Of a DNA stretch of 64,000 bases, positions 1 to 9,615 are shown one piece after another. The DNA is from Parapedobacter luteus (GTDB lineage Bacteria; Bacteroidota; Bacteroidia; Sphingobacteriales; Sphingobacteriaceae). Under the pieces are notes generated by a model, which did no database searches, was not told where the DNA came from, and saw only the letters and a program-made list of their open reading frames with translations. The stretch covers positions 62,001 to 126,000 of the forward strand of contig NZ_FUYS01000004.1 of NCBI RefSeq assembly GCF_900168055.1. Direction: 5' to 3'. A program made the position numbers and the translations under genes. Each line of letters opens with the position of its first letter. Within the stretch, counting starts at the first letter, position 1.

Positions 1-1
1 A

Positions 2-3000
2 TTGACTGCATATGAAGTGTTTATTCATCGGCTTACCGGCCAGGACGATATTGTTATTGGCCTTCCGGCCGCAGGGCAATCTGCCACCGGACATTTCAGC
101 TTAGTAGGGCATTGCGTCAACTTACTTCCTATTCGGAGTAAGATCGATGGCCAGGTATCATTCTTGGATCACCTAAAGCGACGCAAATCAGCGATTCTTG
201 ATGATTTAGATCACCAACAGATCTCATTTGGAACGTTACTCCAAAAGCTGAACGTCAAGCGCGACCCGTCACAGATCCCGTTGGTCTCCGTGGTATTTAA
301 CATTGACATGGGGATGAATTCGAATGTATCATTCTATGGAACCACACATCGCCTGATATCAAATCCCAGGGAATACGAAACTTTTGACATCTTCTTAAAC
401 GTCTCAGGTTCTGAAGAAGCGCTGACATTGGAATGGTCTTACAACACACAGTTGTTTAAACCGACAACGATTGCGGCGATGATGAGGCAGTTTACAGATC
501 TCTTGAACACCGTTATTGCGCAGCCTTCCGTGAAACTGATGGATATCTCGATCAATCAGGACGCTGAAGCCGATATCAGCCGGCACACGACGGAAGTAGC
601 CTATCCTAAAGACAAGCCCTTCACTGCATATATTACGGAAATTGCCGCAGCAACGCCGGATAAAACCGCGATTAAATTCAAAAACAAGGCAATAAGTTAC
701 CGGGAGTTGGAAGAACGCTCAAACCAATTGGCGAATTACTTGGTTGCCAAAGGCGTGACGACAGGAGCTATTATCGGCGTAGCCTTGGATCGCTCTATCG
801 ACATGGTGATTGCCTTGCTTGGCGTCGTTAAGTCGGGAGCAGCCTATATACCCTTAGACCCAAACTATCCGGTTAACCGTATCGAGTTTATGCTTCACGA
901 TTCGGCGGCGAAATTCTTGCTGACCGAATCGAAATACAGCCGTCTTTTCGACAGCCAGGCGAAGGAGTTGCTTTACGATGAACTGCTTACCGATCTGGGC
1001 GCTTATCCAAGCGAAACACCACAGCGACTTATCCAAGGCGACAACCTTGTTTATGTGCTGTATACCTCCGGGTCTACCGGAAATCCGAAGGGCGTACAAA
1101 TCGAACATCATAGCCTTTCAAATTTATTATTGAGCGTGCAACAAGAACCGGGCATTCATACCAATGATACCTTACTCGGCGTTACGACGATTTCGTTCGA
1201 TATTGCGGGGGTTGAACTTTACCTGCCATTAATTGCGGGCGCCACTCTATTACTGGCGGATGCCGAGACGGCTCGGGATGGCAAGCAATTGCTCCATTTG
1301 GCCACAAAGGAACATGCAACGATTATCCAAGCAACCCCAGCTACGTGGCGCATGATGCTGGAATCTGGCTGGACGGCTAAATTGCCTATCAAAGCCATTT
1401 GCTGTGGCGAAGCCTTCCCAAAAGATCTCGCATATAAACTACTTGAAAAATGCCAATCCGTTTGGAATATGTATGGCCCGACCGAAACGACCATTTTTTC
1501 TACCGGAAAAGAGCTAACGAAGGATTCTATTGACCAGATTACCATCGGCAAACCCATCGCCAATACAAGGGTGTATGTACTGAACGAGGCCTACCGGCCT
1601 CTGGGAGTAGGCCAAGAAGGGCAGCTTTTCATTGCTGGAAGCGGTGTGGCCCGAGGCTATGTAAACCGTCCAGCGCTCACAGCTGAAAAATTTGTTGCGG
1701 ATATCATGGAGCCCGACACAAAAATGTACGCGACGGGTGACCTCGGCATTTTACTCGATAATGGTGAGTACCTCTGCTTAGGCCGTATCGATCATCAAGT
1801 CAAAATCAGGGGACACCGCATTGAGCTGGGAGAAATCGAACACCACTTATCCACATTGGACGGCATAAAAAATGCCGTCGTCATGGCTCGCGAAGACGCC
1901 CCTGGCAACCAACGTCTTGTGGCCTATTTGATCATCGAACGAACGAAAATATCGCGAGAAGATGTTAAAATTTGGCGAGAAGCACTTTCTACCAAACTAC
2001 CAAATTATATGCTTCCCAATGATTGGGTAGCGATCGACGCTTTCCCTCTCACGGCAAATGGTAAAATAGACCGGAAAGCTTTGCCGAAGCCTTCGACCTC
2101 GTCCGCCGTTGAAGGGGCTCGCCATGAATCAGCACTCACGACGAATGAACAAAAAGTGTTCGACATTTGGGCCGCTGTCTTCAAGACAACGGATATTCGG
2201 AAAGACGACGACTTTTTTGAGTTAGGTGGGCATTCCCTCCTTGCCGTCGAAGTGATAACACGGATAGAGAAACAGCTAGGCAAACGTCTGCCGTTAGCTA
2301 GTTTGTTTAACAGCCCTACCATAGAAAAATTAGCTTTACTCCTTGACGACGAAGAAACGCTTCAATGGAACTTACTTGTGCCCATAAAGCCCGAGGGGAA
2401 AAAACCGCCTCTTTATATCGTGCATGGCGCGGGAATGAATGTGCTTGCATTCCAACCCTTATCCAATCACCTCGACCCTGATCAGCCAGTGTATGGGCTG
2501 CAAGCCAAAGGACTCGACGGCGTAACCGCTCCAGCAGAAACCGTGCAGGAAATCGCAAAAGACTATGTCGATGAAATTTGCAAGCACTATCCCTCCGGCC
2601 CATACGCCATAGCCGGATATTCAGCGGGAGGCACCATAGCCATCGAGATGGCTAAGCAGCTTAAAGACGCAGGGCAAGAGGTCCTCTTCGTAGGTCTTAT
2701 TGACTCCTACCCTCACAATGTCTCCAATGACTATAAAACGGTATGGAATCGAGGCTTAGGCCATTTCTTGAAATTCATCTACATGAAGGCAATGCATGTA
2801 CTTGTTTATTTATTCAAGTACCCAAAAACATATCTTCGCGATCGCTATAATTACATAAGGGGCTTCATTTACAATATCTTTAAACGTTTTTTCCCCGACA
2901 CCGAGCTGATTGACACGGAGCCGGCGCATATCAAGGCCATTCAGTGTGTGCATGAGCGGGCTATGCGGCATTACCACATCCCATATTATGACGGTGCGGT

Positions 3001-3229
3001 CTGGCTCTTCCGGACAACGGTAAAAACCACGTATTTCCTTAACTATCGGACGAATGCTTGGGATACGAAGTTATTCAACAGGTTTTCGGTAGTGAATATC
3101 GATGGCGAACATTCGGAAATTTTTAAACCGGCGTTTGTAAAGATACTCGGAAAAAGGCTGCAGGCAGAATTAAACCATGCAAAAACGATGCAAGAAGCCT
3201 CAACAGATCGCTGCGTAGGCGAAGCTTAA
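2..3229 (+). CDS. Nonribosomal peptide synthetase, C(partial)-A-PCP-TE, 5' end outside window
   Basis: The C-terminal part of an NRPS; the reading frame is open to the left edge, so the gene begins upstream. In the visible 1075 residues, about 1-190 are the end of a condensation domain. An adenylation domain follows, with YTSGSTGNPKGV near 354, YATGDL, GRIDHQVKIRGHRIELGEIE near 594 and NGKIDRKALP near 686. Next come a carrier domain (LGGHSLLA, phosphopantetheine Ser near 745) and a thioesterase (GYSAGG, Ser near 873). This is the layout of a final module that loads one amino acid, condenses it and releases the product. By eye the substrate pocket reads D-I-V-Q-I-C-M-I-F, from which I predict no amino acid. 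A PPTase gene at 29495 could activate the carrier. The next gene is a glycosyltransferase, so the product may belong to the polysaccharide locus, but this is inference. Confidence 0.93.
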   Translation: MTAYEVFIHRLTGQDDIVIGLPAAGQSATGHFSLVGHCVNLLPIRSKIDGQVSFLDHLKRRKSAILDDLDHQQISFGTLLQKLNVKRDPSQIPLVSVVFNIDMGMNSNVSFYGTTHRLISNPREYETFDIFLNVSGSEEALTLEWSYNTQLFKPTTIAAMMRQFTDLLNTVIAQPSVKLMDISINQDAEADISRHTTEVAYPKDKPFTAYITEIAAATPDKTAIKFKNKAISYRELEERSNQLANYLVAKGVTTGAIIGVALDRSIDMVIALLGVVKSGAAYIPLDPNYPVNRIEFMLHDSAAKFLLTESKYSRLFDSQAKELLYDELLTDLGAYPSETPQRLIQGDNLVYVLYTSGSTGNPKGVQIEHHSLSNLLLSVQQEPGIHTNDTLLGVTTISFDIAGVELYLPLIAGATLLLADAETARDGKQLLHLATKEHATIIQATPATWRMMLESGWTAKLPIKAICCGEAFPKDLAYKLLEKCQSVWNMYGPTETTIFSTGKELTKDSIDQITIGKPIANTRVYVLNEAYRPLGVGQEGQLFIAGSGVARGYVNRPALTAEKFVADIMEPDTKMYATGDLGILLDNGEYLCLGRIDHQVKIRGHRIELGEIEHHLSTLDGIKNAVVMAREDAPGNQRLVAYLIIERTKISREDVKIWREALSTKLPNYMLPNDWVAIDAFPLTANGKIDRKALPKPSTSSAVEGARHESALTTNEQKVFDIWAAVFKTTDIRKDDDFFELGGHSLLAVEVITRIEKQLGKRLPLASLFNSPTIEKLALLLDDEETLQWNLLVPIKPEGKKPPLYIVHGAGMNVLAFQPLSNHLDPDQPVYGLQAKGLDGVTAPAETVQEIAKDYVDEICKHYPSGPYAIAGYSAGGTIAIEMAKQLKDAGQEVLFVGLIDSYPHNVSNDYKTVWNRGLGHFLKFIYMKAMHVLVYLFKYPKTYLRDRYNYIRGFIYNIFKRFFPDTELIDTEPAHIKAIQCVHERAMRHYHIPYYDGAVWLFRTTVKTTYFLNYRTNAWDTKLFNRFSVVNIDGEHSEIFKPAFVKILGKRLQAELNHAKTMQEASTDRCVGEA

Positions 3230-3232
3230 GCG

Positions 3233-3252
3233 TTGTCGGTTTATCGCTACAA
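3233..3252. promoter_or_regulatory. Copy 1 of the locus-wide inverted repeat (TTGTCG-N8-CTACAA)
   Basis: The left half TTGTCG (3233-3238) and right half CTACAA (3247-3252) are separated by 8 nt, an 11-of-12 match to the motif found perfectly at 18996 and 26841. It starts 3 nt after the NRPS stop codon and lies 124 nt before the first glycosyltransferase at 3376. It may control that operon. The binding protein is unknown. Confidence 0.6.
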
Positions 3253-3375
3253 ATCAAAATATAGTAGAGACAAAGTAAGATTTCACACGGCGCTTTACAC
3301 TAATTTTGGCCCATGCTTGCTACAAGCTCTGTAAGATAACTAACTATACAGGAGCAGCAGCTAAACGCTTGAAAG

Positions 3376-4167
3376 ATGCAGTATCCAGATGTAACATTGT
3401 TAATTACACACTACAACAGAAGCAGTTCCCTTGAAAAATTGCTGTCAAGCATCAGTGAACAGCGCTTAACGTTCGGTGCCATTGTGGTATCAGATGATGC
3501 CAGCAACGCGCTTCACTCGGCCCACCTCAGGGAATTGTGTGATATTTATCCGATTCAATTGGTCACCGCAGCGAAGAATGGGGGCCTTGGCCATAACATT
3601 AACAAGGGACAACGTGCCGTCAAAACACCGTATACACTATATGTGCAGGAAGATTTTCAACCAACCGGTGCATTTCCTCGTGCCTTTGGCGATGCGTTAG
3701 AGCTAATGGAAGACGACCGCACGCTGGATTTGGTAAGTTTTTATGCCTATAAACCATATCCGTATACCCGGCCATACCGAAAAGGGTATTCTGAAAAACT
3801 ATTTAAACCGATGCCTTGGTATGCCAATCACCTAAAATTCTATGTATACAGCGACCATCCGCACCTCCGACGTAACGAATTCCAGAATAAGTTTGGGGCT
3901 TATGCAGAAGGTGTTAACAGTGACAGGACCGAGCGGCTTATGGCACTTTCTTTTATCAAGAACAAGGGAAGAGCATTGGTCTACGACAATCACTATGGAT
4001 TGTTTGTCCAAGAAAACACAACAGACGAGCCAAGCACGGCTACATTCAGGAGCAACTGGCGACAAAGCTCCAATTGGGCGGTAAAGACCATCCGATATGC
4101 CTATCTAAAATGGAAGGTTATCGACCAAACCTATCAGCTCGCTACCTTTAAGAAAAATACACATTAA
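3376..4167 (+). CDS. Family 2-like glycosyltransferase, paralog A
   Basis: Soluble 263-residue GT-A type glycosyltransferase, likely adding a sugar to the lipid-linked repeat unit at the cytoplasmic face. The N-terminus VTLLITHYNRS and the nearby VVSDD are typical of the nucleotide-sugar binding part of GT2 enzymes. Instead of a classical DxD it has YVQEDF (residues 89-94) after a PYTLY strand, and it carries SDHPHLRR at 159-166. The same two blocks are shared with the products at 4179 and 5863, so the three form a local paralog family. It is the first gene of a plus-strand run ending with wzx. Sugar donor and acceptor cannot be told from the sequence. Confidence 0.85.
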   Translation: MQYPDVTLLITHYNRSSSLEKLLSSISEQRLTFGAIVVSDDASNALHSAHLRELCDIYPIQLVTAAKNGGLGHNINKGQRAVKTPYTLYVQEDFQPTGAFPRAFGDALELMEDDRTLDLVSFYAYKPYPYTRPYRKGYSEKLFKPMPWYANHLKFYVYSDHPHLRRNEFQNKFGAYAEGVNSDRTERLMALSFIKNKGRALVYDNHYGLFVQENTTDEPSTATFRSNWRQSSNWAVKTIRYAYLKWKVIDQTYQLATFKKNTH

Positions 4168-4178
4168 TCACATTGATA

Positions 4179-4976
4179 ATGGCTACACATACAACACATT
4201 TCGATAAAATCAGTCTATTGGTCACTCATTTCAACAGAAGCAAGTCTTTAGAGCGGCTGTTGTCTAAATTACGCGAACACGGCGTATCCTTTGCCGAAAC
4301 TATTGTTTCCGACGGTGGGAGTAATTCAGAACACTTGAGATACGTGAACCACTTGCGATTGGATTTCGGGTTCACGCTGCTAACAACAACCGAAAATAAA
4401 GGCTTGGGCAACAGCATCAACGTGGGGCAAGATGCCGCAAAAACCCCTTATATCCTTTACATTCAAGAAGATTTTGTCCCCAAGAGCGACATCATTCCGG
4501 TGCTGACTGATGCTTTTAATATCATGGAACACGAAGAAGAATGGGACATTATCAGGTTTTATGCATTCCCTTGGGCGCGTTTCCCCTACCTAAAGCCTTA
4601 CAAAAAGGGATTTTCAGAAATGGTATTCCATATTGCGCCTTGGTACACTGACCACACCAAATTCTTTGCATACAGCGACCACCCACACCTCAAACGCAGA
4701 TCGTTTCCCGAGAAATTTGGTCGTTACTACGAAACATTAAGTGGCGATGTAACAGAGATGAAAATGTGCCGCTCATTCTTACGCCATAAAGGGAAAGGAT
4801 TGTATTACCATCATGACAATGACCTTTTTGAGCATGATAATCCATTGGAGGAACCCGGACAAGTGCGGGAAGCCCAATTAAAGCGCCAGCGCTTACGCCA
4901 GTTACCTGCGCTTCGATGGGCTTACCTGAAATATCGCATGCTGCGCGACACGGTGCTGCTTTTACAGAACAAATAA
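4179..4976 (+). CDS. Family 2-like glycosyltransferase, paralog B
   Basis: 265-residue paralog of the 3376 product: ISLLVTHFNRSKSLERLL at the N-terminus, then NKGLGNSINVGQDAAKTPY, YIQEDF and YSDHPHLKRRSF. A TTG six bases upstream gives a slightly longer frame, but the ATG at 4179 fits the paralogs better. It follows the previous stop by 11 nt and precedes the next gene by 12 nt, so co-transcription is very likely. The C-terminal 50 residues are basic and may touch the membrane. Donor and linkage are unknown. Confidence 0.85.
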   Translation: MATHTTHFDKISLLVTHFNRSKSLERLLSKLREHGVSFAETIVSDGGSNSEHLRYVNHLRLDFGFTLLTTTENKGLGNSINVGQDAAKTPYILYIQEDFVPKSDIIPVLTDAFNIMEHEEEWDIIRFYAFPWARFPYLKPYKKGFSEMVFHIAPWYTDHTKFFAYSDHPHLKRRSFPEKFGRYYETLSGDVTEMKMCRSFLRHKGKGLYYHHDNDLFEHDNPLEEPGQVREAQLKRQRLRQLPALRWAYLKYRMLRDTVLLLQNK

Positions 4977-4988
4977 ACGCAAGGAAAT

Positions 4989-5849
4989 ATGAGCATGTTA
5001 AAAACCCCTGCTTGGCTACGACAACATATCCATCCTTACGCTTCGGCCGAAGCAATCCCGGAGAAGTGCTTCGATGACATCAATGGGCGGCTTGACCAGC
5101 TTAACCGTGGCGAATCACCATTGGTCTCGATCTTAATTGCAGCATGGAATGAAGAAGTCAACATTCTGAACTGCATATCCAGTCTTTCCGCGATGGAAAG
5201 CTCATTGCCTTTCGAGATCATCGTCATCAACAACAACTCGACGGACCGCACACAGGAAACTATCGACAAACTTCACGTCAAATCGCTTTTCCAGCCTATC
5301 CAAGGGTGCGGACCGGCCAGGCAAATGGGGCAAGAGCATGCTAGCGGCAAGTATATCCTATTGGCGGATGCCGACTGTATCTATCCTCCCTGTTGGCTGG
5401 ATGAGATGATGGCAATGCTGCAAAAACCGGACGTAGTGTGTGTCTACGGCAGGTATTCGTTTATTCCAGAAAAGGGGTATCCGAGATGGAAACTTTACCT
5501 GCTTGAGCGGATGAAAGATATCATTGCGGAATTGCGGCATTTCAAACGTCCTTATTTAAATGCCTACGGCATCAGTATGGGTTATGTGAAAGAGCTCGGC
5601 TTAAAGGTCGGTTATGTGATGTATAAGATCTGGGGAGACGATGGACGGTTATGTTTTGATCTGATGCAATACGGAAAAGTAAAACAGGTAAAAAATAATG
5701 AGTCCAGGGCGTGGACGAGTCCGCGAACCCTTCAGCGTGACGGTAGCTTTCGCAAGGCGCTGGCTTCGCGGATCAAGATCGAACTTAAGCGGCTTGGCTC
5801 CATGTTTACCCCACATCCGCCTCACGACACAAAAACATCACAAAACTGA
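4989..5849 (+). CDS. Glycosyltransferase family 2 (canonical DxD)
   Basis: 286-residue GT2 enzyme of the ordinary kind, unlike its three neighbours. It has VSILIAAWNEE (the donor-binding start of the fold, near residue 46), IIVINNNSTDRT and LADADC, the last giving the metal-binding DxD. No membrane segments are evident. It sits in the tight plus-strand operon, between paralogs B and C, and probably adds one residue of the repeat unit. A second possible start two codons downstream (ATG at 4995) would not change the domain. Confidence 0.87.
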   Translation: MSMLKTPAWLRQHIHPYASAEAIPEKCFDDINGRLDQLNRGESPLVSILIAAWNEEVNILNCISSLSAMESSLPFEIIVINNNSTDRTQETIDKLHVKSLFQPIQGCGPARQMGQEHASGKYILLADADCIYPPCWLDEMMAMLQKPDVVCVYGRYSFIPEKGYPRWKLYLLERMKDIIAELRHFKRPYLNAYGISMGYVKELGLKVGYVMYKIWGDDGRLCFDLMQYGKVKQVKNNESRAWTSPRTLQRDGSFRKALASRIKIELKRLGSMFTPHPPHDTKTSQN

Positions 5850-5862
5850 CCCGGGCATAGAT

Positions 5863-6627
5863 ATGGAGTTTCCCAACGTTACGCTGCTAATCACTCACTA
5901 CAACAGGAGCCAATCCCTCGAACAGCTACTAACGACTATTAATGCACTACAGCTGTCTTTCGGAGATATCGTCGTATCGGACGACGGAAGTGCTGCCAAA
6001 CATGCCCGCGCCCTTACGGCCCTGGAAAAAAAGTTTGGCTTTCGTCTGATCACCACTCCAGTAAATAAAGGGTTGGGGCACAACCTGAATAAAGGTCAGG
6101 ATGCGGTTAGAACACCATATACGCTGTATGTGCAAGAAGACTTCATTCCGCATGAGGCATTCGGACCGATACTGGAAAAGTCCCTGAGTATCATGGAGAA
6201 GCGGAGTGATTTGGATATCGTCAGGTACTATGCTTACCTACCGTTTCCCTATCTGAAACCGTTCGACGAGAATTTCGGAGAGATGTTTGTTCCCTTGAGT
6301 GGTATTCATTACACAAAAATTTATGCCTACAGCGATCATCCTCATCTCAGAAGGAGCGATTTCCTAACAAAATTCGGACGATATGCAGAAGGACTCAAGG
6401 GAGACCGCACGGAATACAAAATGTGCATATCGTTCATTCAATGTGGGGGCAAAGGACTTTTTTATCGTGATTTCAAGCGACTATTCACACAAGCTAATTC
6501 GATTTCAGAGCCCAGCACCATGCACCGCGTAGCTTGGCGGCAAAGCAAGAATTTGCTCATATCCGTTGCACGCGACTTTTATCGGCAAATCAAATACAAT
6601 CTGGATATTTTATTCATGAGGCCATAA
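5863..6627 (+). CDS. Family 2-like glycosyltransferase, paralog C
   Basis: 254 residues from the ATG at 5863. An open frame runs further upstream, but it overlaps the previous gene and has no homology to the paralogs, whose N-termini match MEFPNVTLLITHYNRS here. Shared blocks are NKGLGHNLNKGQDAVRTPY, YVQEDF and YSDHPHLRRSDF. It is closer to paralog A than to B by eye. The start lies 13 nt after the preceding stop, and the wzx gene follows by 28 nt. The function is inferred as in paralogs A and B. Confidence 0.85.
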   Translation: MEFPNVTLLITHYNRSQSLEQLLTTINALQLSFGDIVVSDDGSAAKHARALTALEKKFGFRLITTPVNKGLGHNLNKGQDAVRTPYTLYVQEDFIPHEAFGPILEKSLSIMEKRSDLDIVRYYAYLPFPYLKPFDENFGEMFVPLSGIHYTKIYAYSDHPHLRRSDFLTKFGRYAEGLKGDRTEYKMCISFIQCGGKGLFYRDFKRLFTQANSISEPSTMHRVAWRQSKNLLISVARDFYRQIKYNLDILFMRP

Positions 6628-6655
6628 CGAATCACTAACATTTTTTTCAAACTGC

Positions 6656-8020
6656 ATGGGAATTAGAGGCAATATAACGAAAAACTACTGGATAAAATCC
6701 GGCTTGTTAAGTTTATTCCAAAACATTTTTAACGTTGCGTTCGGCTTCGGCGGCTTTTATTTTTTGATTAGAGTACTCAGCAAGGAGCAGTACGGCACTT
6801 ATGTGCTTTTCCTGGCTACTGTATCCATCATCGAGCTTACGCGGAATGGGCTGCTGCAAAATGCAATGATCAAATTTATCGCCGGAGTTGAAGAGCGCGA
6901 AAAGCCGGCCGTCGTTTCTACTTCCCTGTTAATCAACCTAGGCATCACCTCATTGCTGTCATTGATCATACTGGCATTGGCCCCAATTTTAAGCTATGTT
7001 TGGGATACGCCAGCGATCACTACAATGCTCTATCTCTACATCATCGCTTTCTTCATTTCGGGCATCCAAATGTTCTTTAATAGTGTAGAACAGGCCTATT
7101 TAAACTTCAAAGGGCTGTTTTACTGTAGCTTTACTAGCCAGATCATCAGTTTTGCCTACATCTCGACCTGTTTTTTTCTCGGCATCGAGATTTCTCTGAT
7201 TAGCTTGGTGCTTGTCAACATACTGTCTACTACGATCAGTACAATACCTGCTTGGCGATATGCCCGACATAACCTGCCCGCATTATCACTCAAGCTCCAT
7301 ATCAACTGGATGAAAAAGATGCTGGATTACGGGAAATACGCCATGGGAACATCAGTAAACGCTTTGTTATCAAGCACGATAGATCAAATGATGTTGGGCG
7401 CTTTGCTATCCCCTGCTTCCGCAGGTAAATTCAATATTGCACTGCGAATTAGCAACCTTGCCAATATCCCCAGCAATGCGATGGCAACAATCGTATTCCC
7501 GCAGGGCTCAAAACGTGCAGAAACCGAAGGAAACACGGCGCTGAAATACCTGTACGAAAAATCGGTGGGCAGCATCCTCGCAATATTAGTGCCTGCTTTA
7601 TTATTCATTTATATACTGGCTGACCCGATTATTCACTTTGTCGCGAGCGAGAAATATGCTGACGCTATTCCGCTACTCAAAATCACACTTATTTACAGCC
7701 TGTTTATTCCGTTTAGCAGACAGACCGGAACCATCCTCGAATCAGTAGGAAAAACAAAATTGAATTTTTACCTCGTTCTATTTACCGGAATTTTTAATAT
7801 GTTGCTAAATTTCTTTTTCATCAGCCGATGGGGCGTATTGGGTGCCGCTTATGCGACCTTAGGGACAAACTTTGTGTTCTTCGGCGTGTCCCAGTACTTC
7901 AACAGGAAGCTATTCAACGTCAGTTTGCTTAATCCATGGATCTATGCCATCCAGTTTTATCCGGAAATCTTCCGAAAACTCTTCCCGCGTAAGCCGGCGC
8001 CTCGGTATGAAATAAAATGA
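6656..8020 (+). CDS. Wzx-type oligosaccharide flippase (MOP superfamily)
   Basis: 454-residue polytopic membrane protein with about 12 hydrophobic segments and the general pattern of RfbX/Wzx polysaccharide transporters (N-terminal LLSLFQNIFNVAFGFGGFYFLIRVL, later FSRQTGTILESVGKTKLNFYL). It should turn undecaprenyl-linked repeat units across the inner membrane, upstream of the Wzy-like enzyme at 14506. It is the last gene of the tight plus-strand run, and a hairpin at 8031-8081 follows its stop. The exact specificity is not predictable. Confidence 0.88.
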   Translation: MGIRGNITKNYWIKSGLLSLFQNIFNVAFGFGGFYFLIRVLSKEQYGTYVLFLATVSIIELTRNGLLQNAMIKFIAGVEEREKPAVVSTSLLINLGITSLLSLIILALAPILSYVWDTPAITTMLYLYIIAFFISGIQMFFNSVEQAYLNFKGLFYCSFTSQIISFAYISTCFFLGIEISLISLVLVNILSTTISTIPAWRYARHNLPALSLKLHINWMKKMLDYGKYAMGTSVNALLSSTIDQMMLGALLSPASAGKFNIALRISNLANIPSNAMATIVFPQGSKRAETEGNTALKYLYEKSVGSILAILVPALLFIYILADPIIHFVASEKYADAIPLLKITLIYSLFIPFSRQTGTILESVGKTKLNFYLVLFTGIFNMLLNFFFISRWGVLGAAYATLGTNFVFFGVSQYFNRKLFNVSLLNPWIYAIQFYPEIFRKLFPRKPAPRYEIK

Positions 8021-8030
8021 GTCACCAAAC

Positions 8031-8081
8031 AATAGGGGGATTTTACTTTGAAAACGATACAACGAATTTAAGCCCCCTATT
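8031..8081 (+). terminator. Possible terminator/hairpin after wzx
   Basis: AATAGGGGG (8031-8039) pairs perfectly with CCCCCTATT (8073-8081) and is followed by a few T residues. The loop of 33 nt is long for an intrinsic terminator, so this may instead be an mRNA 3'-end stabiliser. Confidence 0.4.
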
Positions 8082-8152
8082 TTAAATAATCCTAAGGAGA
8101 AAAATTTTCTTTAAATATTTATATCCATATACTGACTGTTCGAAATTATCGT

Positions 8153-8160
8153 TTACTTTG
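8153..8160 (+). promoter_or_regulatory. Candidate -7 element of the beta-helix gene
   Basis: TTACTTTG matches the Bacteroidota -7 consensus TAnnTTTG at all but one defined position and lies 42 nt before the ATG at 8203. A convincing -33 element is not visible. Confidence 0.35.
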
Positions 8161-8202
8161 AAAGGCTGTTTACCGAACAGACATTTTTTTACAGTATACG
8201 AT

Positions 8203-9612
8203 ATGACAAGGTTCGACCTTAGGTTGTTTTTGACATTAGCCCTTAAGGGCTGCATCATGATGGTAACATCTTCCTGCGACACATCTCCCAAAGCTATCAC
8301 TCCTGCCCCTCAAGATTCGGTAGTAACCGGAACACCACCACCAAACAACGGCGGTCTGCCCGAACCCGATGGCCCTGCCGTTTATTTAGGCCAAGCGAAC
8401 AATGAGGAGTTGATTATAGATGGTCAGAAACAAGATTTTGACTGCCATTCCACCATTTATATCAAGGGCGGGAATTACCGCTCGATAGACATACGAAACC
8501 TGGAAAGATCAGCGGGCTGCCCACTGACCATTACGAACCAAGGCCGGATCACGCTCGCCGGCAAAAATGCCGAGCTACGTATTTCCAATGCATCGCATGT
8601 AACAGTAACCGGTGATGTGACCAATGGAAATGAAAAAGGATTTAATTTTCTTGACAATTCTTACCGGGCCTTAATACTTTCCGGCCGGATCCATCATGTC
8701 ACCTTAAGCAATATGGCTTTCAAGAATATCAGCGACTACGTCATCTCTTACAACAATCAAACGGTATTTGATGGCAGTGACCAAACGGCCACCAAAAGCT
8801 TACGCATTCTGAAAATGGATTGTGAAGCGTCAGGGCCATTTATCAATTTCAGCGGCCGGAAAGAGGGCAGCACGGTCATTGGTTTGTACAAGGAACTGGA
8901 AATAGCTCACGTCAATTATTACAACTCACCGTCTCCAGGCATTATTGTATTTGTACCGAATGCAGAAGCATTCAACATCCATCACAATACCATCAATAAT
9001 GTAAACACGCAAAATGAGCATCACAATGCCATGTTTCAAATCCATGGGAACGGCCAATTTCACAATAATTATATCTCCAACCACCAAGGCAACGCCTTGC
9101 GGTCGCGTCCTTTTTCCTTCGGAAATACCGTTAAAGAGGTACTTATCTACAATAATATTGTAATCAACTCGCGTAAATATTCGGCTTTTGAAGTACAAAC
9201 ATTTGCTGAAGATCTGATTCACAGTGCAAATACAGTTGCAAATGTGAAGGTATTTAACAACACCTGCGGCAACCTAAACTTATCATCGGACTGGTACGGC
9301 GTTGTCCTGGACGCCTATACAATCTCAGGAGGCAAATGCGACGTATTCAATAATTTAGCCTTCAATTTGCCCGCGCCTCATCCGAAAAGCCCAATTGTGA
9401 GCTACATGGCCATCAATACGGATGATCTAACCGAGCACAGCAACTTTTACTACGAAAGTGCCGCCGCTGCAGGTATTATTGACGAGACCACGCTAAGGCT
9501 CTCTTCACAATCACCCAACAAAAATAAGGGAATTAAAGTAACAGGGCTCACAACGGATTACTACGGAATATCACGCGACTCCGAGCGACCTTCTGTGGGC
9601 GCGGTCGAATAA
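8203..9612 (+). CDS. Right-handed beta-helix lipoprotein, possible polysaccharide lyase/epimerase-like
   Basis: 469 residues from the ATG at 8203. An in-frame TTG at 8158 lies within a probable promoter, so the ATG is preferred. The N-terminus is a hydrophobic signal ending in a lipobox (TSSC), giving a lipoprotein, followed by a Pro-rich linker. From about residue 60 the protein shows repeating short strands rich in N, H, V and I (for example IHHVTLSNMAFKNISDY and FNIHHNTINNVN), the pattern of parallel beta-helix proteins. Such folds are used by polysaccharide lyases, C5-epimerases and de-esterases. No catalytic residues can be assigned. It converges with the GMC gene, with only 3 nt between the stops. 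Confidence 0.72.
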   Translation: MTRFDLRLFLTLALKGCIMMVTSSCDTSPKAITPAPQDSVVTGTPPPNNGGLPEPDGPAVYLGQANNEELIIDGQKQDFDCHSTIYIKGGNYRSIDIRNLERSAGCPLTITNQGRITLAGKNAELRISNASHVTVTGDVTNGNEKGFNFLDNSYRALILSGRIHHVTLSNMAFKNISDYVISYNNQTVFDGSDQTATKSLRILKMDCEASGPFINFSGRKEGSTVIGLYKELEIAHVNYYNSPSPGIIVFVPNAEAFNIHHNTINNVNTQNEHHNAMFQIHGNGQFHNNYISNHQGNALRSRPFSFGNTVKEVLIYNNIVINSRKYSAFEVQTFAEDLIHSANTVANVKVFNNTCGNLNLSSDWYGVVLDAYTISGGKCDVFNNLAFNLPAPHPKSPIVSYMAINTDDLTEHSNFYYESAAAAGIIDETTLRLSSQSPNKNKGIKVTGLTTDYYGISRDSERPSVGAVE

Positions 9613-9615
9613 GTG

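Noticed and set aside
5698-5862. 55-residue N-terminal extension of glycosyltransferase C
   Set aside because: It overlaps the previous gene in another frame; the paralogs begin at the equivalent of 5863.
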